Made by a program: the position numbers and the translations under genes
Assembly: GCF_030295405.1 (NCBI RefSeq)
Contig: NZ_AP027080.1
Span: 1,426,001-1,490,000 of the forward strand
From: Mesoterricola silvestris
Lineage (GTDB): Bacteria; Acidobacteriota; Holophagae; Holophagales; Holophagaceae
Reading direction: 5' to 3'
DNA length: 64,000 nucleotides
The notes under the pieces: model-generated
Databases searched by the model: none
What the model was told of the DNA's origin: nothing
What the model saw: only the letters and a program-made list of their open reading frames with translations
Part shown: one piece after another, positions 63,115-64,000 of the stretch
Layout of the letters: each line of letters opens with the position of its first letter
How positions within the stretch are numbered: the first letter of the stretch is position 1

Positions 63115-64000
63115 TCAATACAGATGCAGGAAGGAGATCATCCCGTTCACGGTGCGCACGCCCTTGACGTCGCTGTGGAGCCCCGCGCCCAGATCCACCC
63201 GGATGGTCGTGAACCACCAGAATCCGGGCAGGTCCCCGGCGATCTTCAGGCCGGTGAAGCCGTAGGTCTTCTGGTCGGTGAGGCTGTGGGCCCGCCCATG
63301 GTTCAGGCCCAGGGTCAGGCGCAGATTGGGCCCCGTGGGAAAGGCCAGGGACACGCCCCCGTAGACCATGCGGTCCGCCACCACGGCGTAGGGCTTGATC
63401 CCGGAAACCCGGCCGTCGAAGCTGAGGGGGGAGAAGCGGTCGAAGAATCTGCCTCCCCCGAAGCCCACTTCCGAATTGAGCCAGACACCCTTGGCCGGCT
63501 CCACATCGTACCCCGCCGCCCCCTCCCACCGGGTGAACCGGCCCTCCCCGGGCAGGGGCTGGACGGCCCCCGGCGCCCCGAAGTCCCCCTGGGGGCGCCG
63601 CCCTTCGCCGTACTTGGAGCGGATCTGGAACCCCTTGTGCTGCCAGGTGAGCTGGGCCGACCCCAGGAGGGTCCAGCCCGAAGGCGGGTTCAGGAAGCCG
63701 GGGGTCCGGTACTTGTCCTTGGGGGTCGAAAAGAGATCGTGGGTGAAGTTCCCCAGGGCCTCCAGGCGGAAGCCCGCCCCCAGGTCCCGCCCCAGGCCCA
63801 GTTCCACCAGCTGGCTGCGCCGGTCCACGCCCTCCTTGTCCTCCTGGCGGCCGTCCTTCACGGGCCGCTCGGTGCCGCCGAACAGGGTGAGCACCGCCTG
63901 GGAGGTGAGGTCCAGGCCCAGGAGGGCCTTGGACACCGTGAGGTTGAGGCTGTTCCAGACCCCCGCGGTGAGGAGCGAATACTGGATGCCCCGGTCCAGG
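63115..64000 (-). CDS. outer-membrane beta-barrel protein, N-terminus outside window
   Basis: The frame remains open to the window edge, so the 5' end is missing. The visible ~295 residues are alternating amphipathic beta strands rich in Gly and aromatics (FRLEALGNFTHDLF, WTLLGSAQLTWQHKGFQIRS, GVWLNSEVGFGGGRFFDRF, RMVYGGVSLAFPTGPNLRLT). It ends in a C-terminal strand with a terminal aromatic (MISFLHLY), typical of Gram-negative outer-membrane barrels. The family is not recognisable. Confidence 0.72.
   Translation of the reverse strand, partial: LDRGIQYSLLTAGVWNSLNLTVSKALLGLDLTSQAVLTLFGGTERPVKDGRQEDKEGVDRRSQLVELGLGRDLGAGFRLEALGNFTHDLFSTPKDKYRTPGFLNPPSGWTLLGSAQLTWQHKGFQIRSKYGEGRRPQGDFGAPGAVQPLPGEGRFTRWEGAAGYDVEPAKGVWLNSEVGFGGGRFFDRFSPLSFDGRVSGIKPYAVVADRMVYGGVSLAFPTGPNLRLTLGLNHGRAHSLTDQKTYGFTGLKIAGDLPGFWWFTTIRVDLGAGLHSDVKGVRTVNGMISFLHLY

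Overview
The window is a very GC-rich bacterial chromosome segment (typical stretches reach 80% G+C, e.g. 48 of 60 bases at 21001-21060) from a Gram-negative organism: it encodes an RND efflux pump with a TolC-type outer membrane protein, many lipoproteins and an outer-membrane beta-barrel. The mix (lipoprotein GH13 enzymes, CsgG/DUF4810/DUF799 lipoproteins, a carboxylase operon with an AtuA-like protein, bacteriohemerythrin, Kelch and RHS proteins) would fit an Acidobacteriota/Holophagae-like bacterium. That placement is inference; no rRNA or tRNA gene is present to confirm it.

Layout. 1-5.1 kb: alpha-glucan breakdown operon (MalS-like amylase cut by the window edge, glucan phosphorylase, lipoprotein pullulanase). 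5.2-9 kb: acyl-CoA synthetase, TrmO, HEAT-repeat protein, bacteriohemerythrin, LpdD-like protein. 9-12.5 kb: signalling block with a soluble Rossmann-MCP fusion, a degenerate histidine kinase, a sigma-54 response regulator and a DinB-like protein. 12.5-21.6 kb: two FtsX-type ABC systems, one a YbbA/YbbP pair divergent from the TesA-like esterase (as in E. coli), the other an AttEFGH-like operon ending in a lipocalin-like/CrtC-type protein, with an FMN reductase between. 21.7-31 kb: two-subunit molybdenum hydroxylase, secreted MEMO-like protein, alpha/beta hydrolase, 4Fe-4S protein, CsgG/PEGA-like/DUF4810/DUF799 lipoprotein operon, YdcF protein. 31-40.4 kb: acyl-CoA dehydrogenase, acyl-CoA carboxylase (two subunits), AtuA-like protein and enoyl-CoA hydratase in one overlapping operon, then citrate synthase.

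40.6-50.9 kb is the accessory-looking part: a secreted MsrB-MsrA fusion, a frameshifted RHS protein whose C-terminal tip and following small membrane protein are much AT-richer than the surroundings (polymorphic toxin plus candidate immunity gene), and two Kelch-type proteins. 50.9-59 kb: heavy-metal-type RND efflux operon preceded by a small His/Cys-rich membrane protein, then a composite pentapeptide/Vgb-propeller protein with a toxin-like tail. 59.6-64 kb: MFS transporter divergent from a fumarylacetoacetate-hydrolase-like/flavin-reductase pair, and a partial beta-barrel protein.

Two dispersed non-coding repeat families stand out. Family A (four copies, 129-148 bp) is a long imperfect palindrome lying mostly between convergent genes; its outer stems differ from copy to copy but stay complementary. 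Family B (two copies, about 400 and 495 bp) has terminal inverted repeats, each with a subterminal hairpin, carries no gene, and sits in the same relative position between two minus-strand genes in both cases. These repeats, the RHS tip/immunity pair and the Rossmann-MCP fusion are the best candidates for something undescribed.
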